Source of the DNA: an uncultured Chryseobacterium sp.
GTDB taxonomy: Bacteria; Bacteroidota; Bacteroidia; Flavobacteriales; Weeksellaceae
Direction of reading: 5' to 3'
NCBI GenBank assembly: GCA_913778505.1
Contig: CAJYWD010000010.1
Span: 36,140 to 100,139, forward strand
DNA: 64,000 nucleotides
The notes below the pieces were generated by a model. The model had not been told where the DNA came from. It made no database searches and saw nothing but the letters and a program-made list of their open reading frames with translations. Made by a program: the position numbers and the translations under genes. Of this stretch, positions 34,941-42,307 are shown in pieces. Position 1 is the stretch's first letter; every line of letters begins with the position of its first letter.

Positions 34941-35549
34941 ATGAAACTAAGTGATATTTACAAAGACAGAATTACAAAAGTTTTCATCGTGACTGAACAA
35001 GACGATGAAAACGAACTCATTTGGACAATTGAGGCGACCGATTTTGCAATTATACCAGAAGAAGAAAATTATTACTTCGTAAAAGCATTTGAAGTTTCGG
35101 AAAACAATAAAGCAGCCTGTTATATAGGAATTATGACACCTGAACGAACTGCAGAAATTGTAATTAAACAAAATTCAGATGGACAAACAGAGGTTGAAAG
35201 TATTTACGACCAAGAAAAATCTATTATTCCATCTATTGCATCTGAGTGTTTTGGCGACTACGAACTATTTTATTCAAAGGAAAACCCACAAGTAGGCATT
35301 GACATTTTGGAAAGTGGGCTTAAAATAGCGACAAACAAAAATGTAGTTGCCGAAAATCTTGGCTATATATTGCGTGACGAAGGACGAATTGAAGAGGCTA
35401 TTGAAGCATTTAAGATAAGTGAAGAAAATGGACCATCTTCTGAATATACTTTTTGGGAATTAGCAGGACTTTATGAACAACTTGGACAAATAGACAAACA
35501 AACGGAATATAAACAAAAATATAAGGAAAACGGTGGAATTGATCTATAA
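34941..35549 (+). CDS. TPR-like cassette protein
   Basis: A 202-aa soluble acidic protein. Residues 1-115 form an unrecognised alpha/beta domain (MKLSDIYKDRITKVFIVTEQ, EENYYFVKAFEVSENNKAAC). Residues ~125-195 are two or three tetratricopeptide-like repeats (AENLGYILRDEGRIEEAIEA, YTFWELAGLYEQLGQIDKQT). It starts 20 nt after site 3 and is the only gene of its cassette. Function unknown. Confidence 0.75.
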   Translation: MKLSDIYKDRITKVFIVTEQDDENELIWTIEATDFAIIPEEENYYFVKAFEVSENNKAACYIGIMTPERTAEIVIKQNSDGQTEVESIYDQEKSIIPSIASECFGDYELFYSKENPQVGIDILESGLKIATNKNVVAENLGYILRDEGRIEEAIEAFKISEENGPSSEYTFWELAGLYEQLGQIDKQTEYKQKYKENGGIDL

Positions 35550-35570
35550 AACAGCAGCCCGAAGCGCTAT

Positions 35571-35699
35571 CATTATATTGGCAATAGTGTGGCTGACAGT
35601 AATAAACTAAACATTTGTAATTCTATCGGGTATTTGCGCAAATGTTGGGCTGGCGTTTTTCAAATGCCCACCATTGCCAAGACTTAAACCGTTAACAGC
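35571..35699 (+). repeat. attC-like site 4, degenerate left end
   Basis: TATTGGCAATAGTGTGGC pairs with the arm GCCCACCATTGCCAAG, and the right end CCGTTAACAGC is present. The left TAAC signature is lost (CATTATATTGG) and does not match the start of its own cassette. An inner stem AACATTTG / CAAATGTT is kept. Probably a decayed site. Confidence 0.6.
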
Positions 35700-35743
35700 A
35701 AACCTAACGAATTCCCTGCAAACATAAAGCAGACAGACAAAAA

Positions 35744-36076
35744 CTAACCCAAGACAACTTTTCTGTGTTTTTGACCCCAAACTACAATTTGACCAATTAA
35801 AGGTTCTAATGACTTACCGTGTTTCGTAAGACTGTAACTAATCGTAACAGCACTTGACGTAGCCACTTCACGGCTGACAAGTTTGTTCATTTCAAGATAT
35901 TTCAACTCTTTTGTAAGTGTTCGTGGGGTAATACTTCCTAAATCTCTTTTAAGTTCATTGAAGCGTTTTTCTTTATCGCACAGACTTGCTAAAATTGCCC
36001 CACGCCAACGACCACCAATAATGTCAATGACATCCTGGACATCTCTTAACTGAATTTGTTTTTGTTTATTCTTCAT
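35744..36076 (-). CDS. HxlR-family transcriptional regulator
   Basis: A 110-aa winged-helix protein: VIDIIGGRWRGAILASLCDK, RFNELKRDLGSITPRTLTKE, then EVATSSAVTISYSLTKHGKS. These are the HxlR signature regions. No redox-type Cys apart from LCDK. It is divergent from a reductase gene and shares a symmetric promoter region with it, so it probably controls its neighbour. It is the only non-IS gene of the array besides the GhoS-like gene that reads against the cassette direction. Confidence 0.9.
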   Translation of the reverse strand: MKNKQKQIQLRDVQDVIDIIGGRWRGAILASLCDKEKRFNELKRDLGSITPRTLTKELKYLEMNKLVSREVATSSAVTISYSLTKHGKSLEPLIGQIVVWGQKHRKVVLG

Positions 36077-36077
36077 T

Positions 36078-36147
36078 GTAGTATCCTAAAAGATAGTGGT
36101 ATTTTTTGCAAATGTAGTATATTTTGGATACTATGTTTCTACATTTG
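36078..36147. promoter_or_regulatory. Divergent promoter/operator of the HxlR-reductase pair
   Basis: TACATTTG boxes face both ways (minus 36116-36109, plus 36140-36147) within an 11-bp inverted repeat TGCAAATGTAG / CTACATTTGCA. Inside lies TAGTAT-7-ATACTA (36115-36133), and GTAGTATCC recurs next to the hxlR start. These GTATCC/GGATAC half-sites look like HxlR operators. Confidence 0.65.
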
Positions 36148-36170
36148 CAGAAATTTACTTTAATAAAAAA

Positions 36171-36803
36171 ATGAACATCACGATTATTGGTGCTTCGGCA
36201 GGTGTAGGACTTGAAACAGTAAAAAGAGCATTGGTCAGAAACCGTAATGTAACGACACTCTCTCGTTCTGAAATAAGTTTGCAAAGCAGTCCCAACTTGA
36301 CAACTATAAATGGAAGCGCCACAAACAAAGACAATTTAAAAAAAGCAATAGAAAAAGCAAATGCTGTAATTGTAGCATTGGGAACAGGAAAAAGTATGAA
36401 ATCAACAACTTTGTATTCAGACTTTGCAAAACTATTGACAGAAGTTCAAATAGAAACCAACTCACAAATACCATTCATAATTTTAACAGGTTTTGGAGCA
36501 GGAGAAAGTGGACAATACAATGGCTTTATTATGAAACTGTTTTTTAGGTTTCTGCTAAAAGATGTATATGCAGACAAAACCAAAATGGAAGAAATAATTA
36601 CCAATTCAAAAATGAAATGGGAAATTTTAAGACCAGGGCTTTTGAAAGACAAACCTCTCACAGAGAAATACAGAACAGAAACCAAACTTTACCAAGGAAT
36701 AAACATCGGCTCAATCAATCGTTCTGATGTTGCCGACTTTTTGGTAAAACAAGCCGAAAATCCGTCAGAATTATTCAAATATGTTTCACTTTCAAATAAA
36801 TAA
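36171..36803 (+). CDS. NAD(P)-binding reductase-like protein (NmrA/SDR type)
   Basis: A 210-aa atypical short-chain protein: MNITIIGASAGVGLETVKRA holds the GxxGxxG cofactor motif (7-13). VIVALGTGKSMKSTTLYSDF, IPFIILTGFGAGESGQYNGF and WEILRPGLLKDKPLTEKYRT follow, as in NAD(P)H-binding NmrA-like proteins. The start at 36171 is favoured by the promoter box at 36140 and the lack of family similarity upstream. It is likely repressed by the divergent HxlR regulator. Confidence 0.85.
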   Translation: MNITIIGASAGVGLETVKRALVRNRNVTTLSRSEISLQSSPNLTTINGSATNKDNLKKAIEKANAVIVALGTGKSMKSTTLYSDFAKLLTEVQIETNSQIPFIILTGFGAGESGQYNGFIMKLFFRFLLKDVYADKTKMEEIITNSKMKWEILRPGLLKDKPLTEKYRTETKLYQGINIGSINRSDVADFLVKQAENPSELFKYVSLSNK

Positions 36804-36806
36804 AAA

Positions 36807-37208
36807 ATGACAAATGAAAATTTAGCAGTTGGCATACCAACACCAGTAAAAATCTTCACTTGGATATTAATCTGTGCAGGTTGCTTTTTCTTTTACGTTT
36901 ACACTTTCAACCCTGTAATTAGTTTTCCAAATGCAAGTTTGGACACCTACTCTGCAAAAATGGGTTTTGCAAGTACAGGAGTAAGAATTTTAGGAAGTGT
37001 CTTAGCACTTTTTATTTCTGTATTGGCAAACAATCCTCGTTGGCTATTTATCACATTAATTTCGAGAATTTTCATTGAACTTGGAGACGTAGTTGCAGGA
37101 CTTATTCTTGACGGATTAACAGCAAACACATTCTCATTAACGGTTTTGGCAGGACTTGAAATTTGGGCTGTGTTAAGACTTTGGAAAGTAATAAAAACAG
37201 ATCAATAG
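36807..37208 (+). CDS. DUF4345-like membrane protein
   Basis: A 133-aa protein with four predicted membrane segments (TWILICAGCFFFYVYTF, GVRILGSVLALFISVL, LFITLISRIFIELGDVV, FSLTVLAGLEIWAVLRL). The motif RIFIELGDVVAGLILDG fits DUF4345-type small membrane proteins. It begins 3 nt after the reductase stop, so both are under the same HxlR-linked promoter. Role unknown. Confidence 0.75.
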   Translation: MTNENLAVGIPTPVKIFTWILICAGCFFFYVYTFNPVISFPNASLDTYSAKMGFASTGVRILGSVLALFISVLANNPRWLFITLISRIFIELGDVVAGLILDGLTANTFSLTVLAGLEIWAVLRLWKVIKTDQ

Positions 37209-37240
37209 ACAGACAAGAAGGGAAGCAGGTAAGAAAGTAA

Positions 37241-37302
37241 TGGCAAAAGCAAGGCTGACGGAAGTACATCAAACTTTGTACTTCTATCAGCTTTTATGCT
37301 AT
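37241..37302 (+). repeat. attC-like remnant or hairpin
   Basis: GCTGA-CG-GAAGTACA (37254-37268) pairs with TGTACTTC-TA-TCAGC (37277-37291). The stem continues imperfectly outward (GGCAAAAGC / GCTTTTATGC). The outer TGGCAAAAGC recalls the attC-like sites, but no GTT/AAC ends are seen. Confidence 0.5.
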
Positions 37303-37544
37303 ATTTGACCTGACTTTTTTCAATCAAGCAATGGATTTATTTTAGATAACTAAATCTGAATGGCAAATTAAATCCGAATAAAAAAACAAAATTTTTATAT
37401 TAAAACACATAGTATTAAAAATTACCTGTAATTTTAAAAAAACAATCTAAACACAGTTCAACAAGATGGAAAAAAGTAATTTATTATTTGGGTAACTATA
37501 TACATCCCTACACCAATTTAATTTGATGTAGATTTTTTAAAAAC

Positions 37545-37577
37545 AACAGACTGTCTCAAGGTGAGATGGTCTTTTTT
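37545..37577 (+). terminator. Rho-independent terminator
   Basis: AGACTGTCTCA (37548-37558) pairs with TGAGATGGTCT (37562-37572) over 11 bp with two G-U pairs, followed by six T. It precedes the small gene at 37602. Confidence 0.8.
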
Positions 37578-37601
37578 ATTGACAAATTAAAAATTTACAA
37601 A

Positions 37602-37802
37602 ATGAAAAAATCAGAAATAACAAATAAAGAACTTTTTGAAGAATTGATAAATAGAGGATTTTTCACTTTACCAACTGGTCTCAATAGTAGTGAAAATATT
37701 GAATGGATAATAGTCTCTGTCAAAGAACCTGAAAGAGATATTTATTTTTCTTGGAAAAAAGATTATGATAAAAGAATACGAGGCAGTGGAAGCTGTGATT
37801 AA
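37602..37802 (+). CDS. Small hypothetical protein
   Basis: A 66-aa protein, MKKSEITNKELFEELINRGF at the start and ending DKRIRGSGSCD, with no signal peptide. Possibly the C-terminal end is altered, since its stop overlaps the convergent GhoS-like gene by 4 bp. Preceded by a terminator, so it would need its own promoter. I do not recognise a family; coding status is moderate. Confidence 0.5.
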   Translation: MKKSEITNKELFEELINRGFFTLPTGLNSSENIEWIIVSVKEPERDIYFSWKKDYDKRIRGSGSCD

Positions 37803-38092
37803 GATCTTAATTCTTCTAATCCCGTCCAAATAGATCCATTAGATTTTGTAACGATAGCCTCAAAATCTTCATATGTCTCTTTGACAGCGGCTACAACTGA
37901 ATTTAAAATCACATTTCTGTCTTCAATATTACCATTGTAATAATACTGTGCTCTGGGTAACTTGTACCACTTTTGAGTATTATCATCTTGAATAAATCTA
38001 TAAAACTCTTGATCAGCCATAGCATTATGAAGAGTATCATAATCATCTGGTTCTGCGTTATGTAATTCAACACGGATCATAAATTTTGCCAT
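37799..38092 (-). CDS. GhoS-like (type V antitoxin family) protein
   Basis: A 97-aa protein: MAKFMIRVELHNAEPDDYDT, HNAMADQEFYRFI, YKLPRAQYYYNG, then VVAAVKETYEDFEAIVTKS. This ferredoxin-like pattern is what I associate with the GhoS/DUF2622 endoribonuclease-antitoxin family in Bacteroidota. No GhoT-like small membrane toxin was found beside it. The neighbour overlapping its end by 4 bp is not membrane-spanning. Family call moderate, function inferred only. Confidence 0.65.
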   Translation of the reverse strand: MAKFMIRVELHNAEPDDYDTLHNAMADQEFYRFIQDDNTQKWYKLPRAQYYYNGNIEDRNVILNSVVAAVKETYEDFEAIVTKSNGSIWTGLEELRS

Positions 38093-38151
38093 AATATTTG
38101 ATTTTTAGTTTACTCAAATGTAGTAAAAAAAGAAACAATTTTCGTATCTTC

Positions 38152-38366
38152 GTAGAAGTAATTTTATCGAAAAAAAGAAAGCGTTAGCTTTTATTCTGTT
38201 AAGCTGAAATCTGGAAAATTTCTAATACGACACGGAATAAACAGTAGACACTTACACCATACGGTGTGGGTTTGTCTTGTTTATGTCGTATAGGTATTCC
38301 AGAACCTCAGCTTAGTAAATAAGAACTTCAACCCACACTTTCTTATTTACCATCAAATACTTCTAC
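38152..38366. repeat. 215-bp imperfect palindrome
   Basis: The outer arms are GTAGAAGTA (38152-38160) and TACTTCTAC (38358-38366). Inner matches include AAGCTGA / CAGCTT, TCTGGAA / TTCCAGA, TACGAC / GTCGTA and a central ACACC-ATAC-GGTGT at 38254-38267, exactly at the midpoint. It fills the gap between the GhoS-like and lipoprotein genes, with no coding content. It may be a MITE, a large recombination site or a long RNA hairpin. Confidence 0.75.
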
Positions 38367-38392
38367 TTGGGTTGGGTAGTGAAAACTATCTT

Positions 38393-38677
38393 ATGAAAAA
38401 ATCATTTTTAATCGGTTCATTATCTATCGTATTATTGAACTGTGGTGCAGTTAATAGAACAGCATTTGGTATGACTGAAAGTAAATTAATCCAAACTGTT
38501 TCTGTTGAACAAGGATGTCCAAAAGAAAATATTAAAATTTTGGACAAAGTAAAATCTACTGGTAACGCAACCTATTCTTTGGATGTTTGCGGAAAACGAA
38601 TGGTCTATAAACAAATAGGATCTGTGTTGATGGAGGCATCTAAAGCAGATAATATTACTAACGGAATGAGTAAATAA
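38393..38677 (+). CDS. Small lipoprotein
   Basis: A 94-aa lipoprotein: MKKSFLIGSLSIVLLNC with lipobox LLNC. The mature domain AVNRTAFGMTESKLIQTVSV and YSLDVCGKRMVYKQIG has two further Cys. It follows the 215-bp palindrome by 26 nt and precedes a second exported protein by 7 nt, so the two are probably one operon. No domain recognised. Confidence 0.7.
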   Translation: MKKSFLIGSLSIVLLNCGAVNRTAFGMTESKLIQTVSVEQGCPKENIKILDKVKSTGNATYSLDVCGKRMVYKQIGSVLMEASKADNITNGMSK

Positions 38678-38684
38678 ATCGACT

Positions 38685-39053
38685 ATGAAAAAGATTTTAT
38701 TTACAATTTCGTTGATAGTATTCTCTTATGGATATTCTCAAACCGCTTGGTCAGGACCAACTACGTACAGAGATCCAGCGAAAGTAGAAATGAATTCTAC
38801 ATTTGATGCTCAGAGAACTTTACAAAATAGACATAATGCCAATGTAGGACGTATACAAAGTTCGATGGATAGAATATTTGGTCAGATAAATACGATGAGT
38901 AAAACTGATGATGAGAACAATTATTGGCAAAACATTTTTAAAGAAAAATGCATCAAGAAAATGCCAAATATTAACTACAGTTCAGATTCTCAAACGGATC
39001 AGGTAATTAGTTTTCTCTACGACTGTATTAACTATCAATTACAAAATAACTAA
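38685..39053 (+). CDS. Exported hypothetical protein
   Basis: A 122-aa protein with signal peptide MKKILFTISLIVFSYGYSQ and a helical, hydrophilic mature part (RTLQNRHNANVGRIQSSMDR, YWQNIFKEKC, FLYDCINYQLQNN) with two Cys. It lies 7 nt after the lipoprotein gene. No family recognised. A hairpin follows immediately after its stop codon. Confidence 0.65.
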   Translation: MKKILFTISLIVFSYGYSQTAWSGPTTYRDPAKVEMNSTFDAQRTLQNRHNANVGRIQSSMDRIFGQINTMSKTDDENNYWQNIFKEKCIKKMPNINYSSDSQTDQVISFLYDCINYQLQNN

Positions 39054-39055
39054 AA

Positions 39056-39117
39056 ATGTATGGTACTTACCAAGGAAATCGATTTTGAACGTACAAAGTC
39101 TTGGTTTTCCCATACAT
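39056..39117. repeat. Hairpin after the exported-protein gene
   Basis: ATGTATGG (39056-39063) pairs with CCATACAT (39110-39117) and the stem extends through ACCAAG / CTTGGT. There is no T-run, so it is not a standard terminator. It could belong to the end of the IS1595-type element that begins just after it. Confidence 0.5.
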
Positions 39118-39193
39118 CACAAATGTATGAAAAATTAATCTAAAAATTAACCCTTTTTGATTTCAAGATTGTAATAGCTAATTTTGTAAGAAT

Positions 39194-40121
39194 ATGATTA
39201 ATACTAACATAAAATCTGTTTTTGAACTCACTCAGACCTTTTCTTCTGAACAGGTTTGTATAGAGTATTTAGAACAATTAAAATGGTCTGGAATAATTAC
39301 AAGTCCCTTTGATTCTAACTCTAAGGTATATAAATGTAAGAACAATCAATATAGATGCAAGAATACAGGAAAGTATTTCAATGTAAAGACAGGGACGATG
39401 TTTTGAAAATTCTAAAATAAGTCTTCGCAAATGGTTCTTAGCTATATGGTTAGTTACTTCTCACAAGAAAGGAATTAGTTCTTTACAACTTGGAAAAGAC
39501 TTAGGAGTAACACAAAAAACTGCTTGGTTTATGTTGCAAAGAATCAGAGCTTGTTTCGGGATTGAAAACTCAAACGAATTAGAAGGAGTTGTAGAATGTG
39601 ACGAAACTTTTATCGGCGGTAAAAACAAAAACCGCCATAAGGATAAAAAGGTTCCACAATCACAAGGGCGTTCCTACAAAGACAAAGTACCAGTTATGGG
39701 AATGTTGCAAAGAGGCGGTAAGATGAATGCGTTTGTAGTAGACAATACAAAAAGTGAATCTATAAAACCTTTGATCTATAGATTTGTCAAACAAGACAAT
39801 ACTTTGATAATAAGCGATGAATGGTGGGCTTATAAAGGTCTTGACAAATATTATCACCACAATATAATCGACCATTCTAAAAAAGAGTATGTAAGTTTAC
39901 AAGATAGTTCTATTCATACAAACAACATAGAAGGAAGTTGGCGAATCCTAAAAAATTCAGTCAATGGAATGTATAACCACGTTTCTAAAAAGCATCTTCA
40001 GAAATACGTTGATGAATTTGTATATAGATTTAACTTGAGAAAGGTCATAGACCAAGAAAAATTCAGATATTTGTTACAACATTCTGATGTAAGAACAAAG
40101 TATCAAGAATTAGTACGATGA
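39194..40121 (+). pseudogene. IS1595-family transposase (ISXO2-like), frameshifted
   Basis: The N-terminal zinc-ribbon part (70 aa: YKCKNNQYRCKNTGKYFNV, GTMF) ends at a TGA created by an extra T in the run 39401-39404. With one T removed the frame runs GTMFENSKISLRKWFLAIWL into the ISXO2-like domain. There the DDE-type acids are in ECDETFIGG, ISDEWWAY and HTNNIEGSW. The C-terminal frame is open from 39531 to 40121. Terminal inverted repeats were not identified. Inactivated copy, or single-base sequencing error. Confidence 0.85.
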
Positions 40122-40345
40122 GAACAAGGGATTTAAAGAAAAGAGAAATGAGAAGTATTATTATAGATAGTACAGAATATTTCTATGTTGAGGATATCAA
40201 GCAAAGTTTCAAAGATCTCAAAATCAATACAGAAAAAATCTTCTATCATAAGGATGTGCCACTAATAAAAGGTAGATATATTCAAGAAAAAACAGATTTT
40301 GATTTGATGATTGAAAAGTCGCTATTTCTCGATAAAAATAAGTAG
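40118..40345 (+). CDS. Small protein coupled to the transposase gene
   Basis: A 75-aa charged protein; the ATG overlaps the transposase stop (ATGA), indicating translational coupling. Alternatively it starts at MRSIIIDSTEYFYVEDIKQS. No domain is certain; the YVEDIKQSFKDLKINTEKIF stretch recalls short DNA-associated regulators encoded with phage antirepressor-type domains, but this is weak. It may be a passenger gene of the IS1595-type element. Confidence 0.6.
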   Translation: MRTRDLKKREMRSIIIDSTEYFYVEDIKQSFKDLKINTEKIFYHKDVPLIKGRYIQEKTDFDLMIEKSLFLDKNK

Positions 40346-40347
40346 CT

Positions 40348-40776
40348 ATGGAAGATTTCGACCTGTATAAGGAAAAACAAAAACTCGATGAAACTTTAGC
40401 GAGTTTGGATAAGACGCTGGCTTCTTTAGAAAAAAGATCTTATGATGGAACAAGAGATATATTGAAGTATTTTGACAGAATAAATGACAAATTATTTACA
40501 TTCAATAATATAATGATTGCTGGATTCTTTGCAATGGGAAAATTAAAAGACAATGTTCCACTTGAACTTATTTATGTGCCAATAGTAAATTTGGGCATTT
40601 TGATATTTATTGAATATAGGATGATGGAAAAAAGCAGAATGGAGGCTAATGTGTTAGAAAACATAGATTTAAATAAACATAAAAAAACTACTTCGCAAAC
40701 CAACAGTTTGTCATTGTCAGCTATTACAACAACTACATTAGTAGCGTTATACTTTTTGTACAATCTATTTAAATAA
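40348..40776 (+). CDS. Membrane protein downstream of the transposase
   Basis: A 142-aa protein. A charged coiled-coil N-terminus (KEKQKLDETLASLDKTLASL) is followed by membrane segments IMIAGFFAMG, ELIYVPIVNLGILIFIEYRM and ITTTTLVALYFLYNLF. It starts 2 nt after the preceding small gene, so transposase and both small genes form one unit. IS1595 relatives are known to carry passengers; that this pair moves with the element is inferred. Confidence 0.65.
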   Translation: MEDFDLYKEKQKLDETLASLDKTLASLEKRSYDGTRDILKYFDRINDKLFTFNNIMIAGFFAMGKLKDNVPLELIYVPIVNLGILIFIEYRMMEKSRMEANVLENIDLNKHKKTTSQTNSLSLSAITTTTLVALYFLYNLFK

Positions 40777-40871
40777 TTATTTAGAATGATTCTAAATTAA
40801 ATAAAATAAGTGTTAAAATCGCTCTAATGTTTGCTGTATAGTATACTTTATAGTACTTTCGCATAAAGAAA

Positions 40872-41116
40872 TCCTGACAGCGGTAACTATCAGGACTCTA
40901 AATAAAACAGTTTTAAGTATCTTCGGATATACCTGTTTTATTGCTCAAAACAAGATTGTTACTTACAGTAAAAGCAGAATGGCTTTGATAATTTCACAAT
41001 CTTTTTTGATCTCCAATATCTAAAAGACCAAAAACAGATCTTCTTTCTCATGGTTTATTTATTGAGAAGATTAATATTATGAACTCGCTTACACAGGCAG
41101 ACGTTAGGTCGAGTTC
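40872..41116 (+). ncRNA. Candidate structured non-coding RNA
   Basis: Five stems lie in series: TCCTGA/TCAGGA (40872-40895); AATAAAACAG/CTGTTTTATT (40901-40942), enclosing a GTATC-TTCG-GATAT hairpin; AAGATTGT/ACAATCTT (40952-41003), enclosing AAAGC/GCTTT; ATCTTCT/AGAAGAT (41038-41071); and GAACTCG/CGAGTTC (41081-41116). A terminator follows at 41204. It does not match RNase P, SRP, 6S or tmRNA features that I know. Strand is assigned from the downstream terminator and is uncertain. Confidence 0.45.
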
Positions 41117-41203
41117 TGTAACCACACGTGTAATTGCAAACATACAAAATTTTTAGAAATGTGAATGATAGTAATTTACATTTAACTTAAATTTAACACT
41201 TAT

Positions 41204-41238
41204 AAAAAAGACTACTCAGTTAATGAGTAGTCTTTTAC
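41204..41238. terminator. Strong bidirectional terminator
   Basis: AAAAGACTACTCA (41206-41218) and TGAGTAGTCTTTT (41224-41236) form a perfect 13-bp stem with A-run and T-run on the two sides. It isolates the upstream unit from the GLPGLI gene. Confidence 0.9.
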
Positions 41239-41284
41239 TTTTAACTAACTAGTGTAAACTAATATATAATTACCATTATTTGTT

Positions 41285-42127
41285 TTGCTATTTATGTCAA
41301 GTTCAATAATCGCTCAAAACCAAAGATTCTTCTACGAATATTCTTTTAAAATTGATTCTCTCAACAAGGAAAATGTCATTAAAGAATTAATGAATTTAGA
41401 TGTTTCCAAAGATGGTTCTAACTTTTATAGTGATGAAAAATTCATTTACGATTCCTTGACCAATGCAGAATTAAAGAAAGCCGAAGCAATACAAGCCACA
41501 AACATTGATTTGGGTAGAATAAAAAATAACTCTAAAGTTAGCTTTTCAGTTTCAAAAAACTATTCAAAATCCGAAACTATTTTACATAATTCAATAAGTG
41601 GAGATCAATATGCAATTCCAGAAAACGAAAGTATTAAATGGACAATTCTTCCTGAAAAATCGGAAATTGCAGGATACGAAGTTCAAAAGGCTACAACAAG
41701 TTTTCTCGGCAGAAAATGGATTGCCTGGTTTACTAATGACATTCCGATTCAAGACGGACCATATAAATTCAAAGATCTACCTGGTTTAATTTTGAAAGTT
41801 TCGGATGAAAAAGGGGACCATATTTTCAATTTTTCAGGAAGCAAAAAATTAAATTCTATGCCTACAGAAACTGATAATAACAACGATAATGAAAGAGAAT
41901 TAACTGTTTCCGCTCAGAAATTTAATCAACTTTGGAAAGAATATCTGAAAGATCCGGCAAAAAAAATTAAGCAAATATATGCGAATAGTCATGTATCAGA
42001 CATCACAGTTACTGATGCAGATGGAAAAGTATTAACGCAATCAGAAGTCATTAGAAATAAAGAACAGCGTGTAAAAGATAATCTGAAAAAGACAAATAAT
42101 TTTTTAGAATTGAATTTATATAAATGA
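41285..42127 (+). CDS. GLPGLI-family protein lacking a normal start
   Basis: About 280 codons encode a GLPGLI protein: FFYEYSFKIDSLNKENVIKE, ATTSFLGRKWIAWFTNDIPI and the signature GPYKFKDLPGLILKV. The signal-peptide frame extends upstream as LPLFVLLFMSSSIIAQ, but a TAA lies just before it and there is no ATG in that stretch. Only TTG (41285) or ATG (41294) remain, which would shorten the signal peptide. The 5' end was probably lost at a junction. It ends 7 nt before site 5. Confidence 0.75.
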   Translation: MLFMSSSIIAQNQRFFYEYSFKIDSLNKENVIKELMNLDVSKDGSNFYSDEKFIYDSLTNAELKKAEAIQATNIDLGRIKNNSKVSFSVSKNYSKSETILHNSISGDQYAIPENESIKWTILPEKSEIAGYEVQKATTSFLGRKWIAWFTNDIPIQDGPYKFKDLPGLILKVSDEKGDHIFNFSGSKKLNSMPTETDNNNDNERELTVSAQKFNQLWKEYLKDPAKKIKQIYANSHVSDITVTDADGKVLTQSEVIRNKEQRVKDNLKKTNNFLELNLYK

Positions 42128-42134
42128 AAAACTA

Positions 42135-42268
42135 TTGATAACAAGGATTTTGCAATAGTGGGGCGAAGGAGCTTCTATAAAACATTAGTGCAAGTTTCGA
42201 CAGCAGTATTTCTATTTAAGTTCAGCGCTAAAAATCCCCGCCCTCAGCAATACCTCAACCGTTCGCTG
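42135..42268 (+). repeat. attC-like site 5
   Basis: A 134-bp palindrome. Left end TTGATAACAAGGATTTTGC with AATAGTGGGGCG; right end CCCCGCCCTCAGCAATACC then TCAACCGTTCGCTG. The loop carries the shared TTCGACAGCAGT and TTCAGCGCTAAAAATC motifs. The right end plus flank (GTTCGCTGAAATT) matches the complement of site 6's left end at 10 of 13 positions. Confidence 0.75.
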
Positions 42269-42307
42269 AAATTTTACAGACAAAACTGACCATTACAAAC
42301 AATACAA

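Larger units (their letters stand above)
37209..37601. other. Gap with attC-like remnant and terminator
   Basis: No gene recognised in 393 bp. It contains an imperfect hairpin at 37241-37302, an AT-rich stretch, a small hairpin CTACA / TGTAG near 37510-37531, and a strong terminator at 37545-37577. Confidence 0.65.
40777..41284. other. Gene-free region with structured RNA candidate
   Basis: No protein gene in 508 bp. It holds five consecutive hairpins (40872-41116), a palindrome ACACGTGT at 41124, an AT-rich spacer and a strong terminator (41204-41238). Confidence 0.7.

Noticed and set aside
40861..41120. Structured region as tmRNA, RNase P RNA or 6S RNA.
   Set aside because: None of the conserved sequence blocks of these RNAs is present; left as an unassigned candidate.
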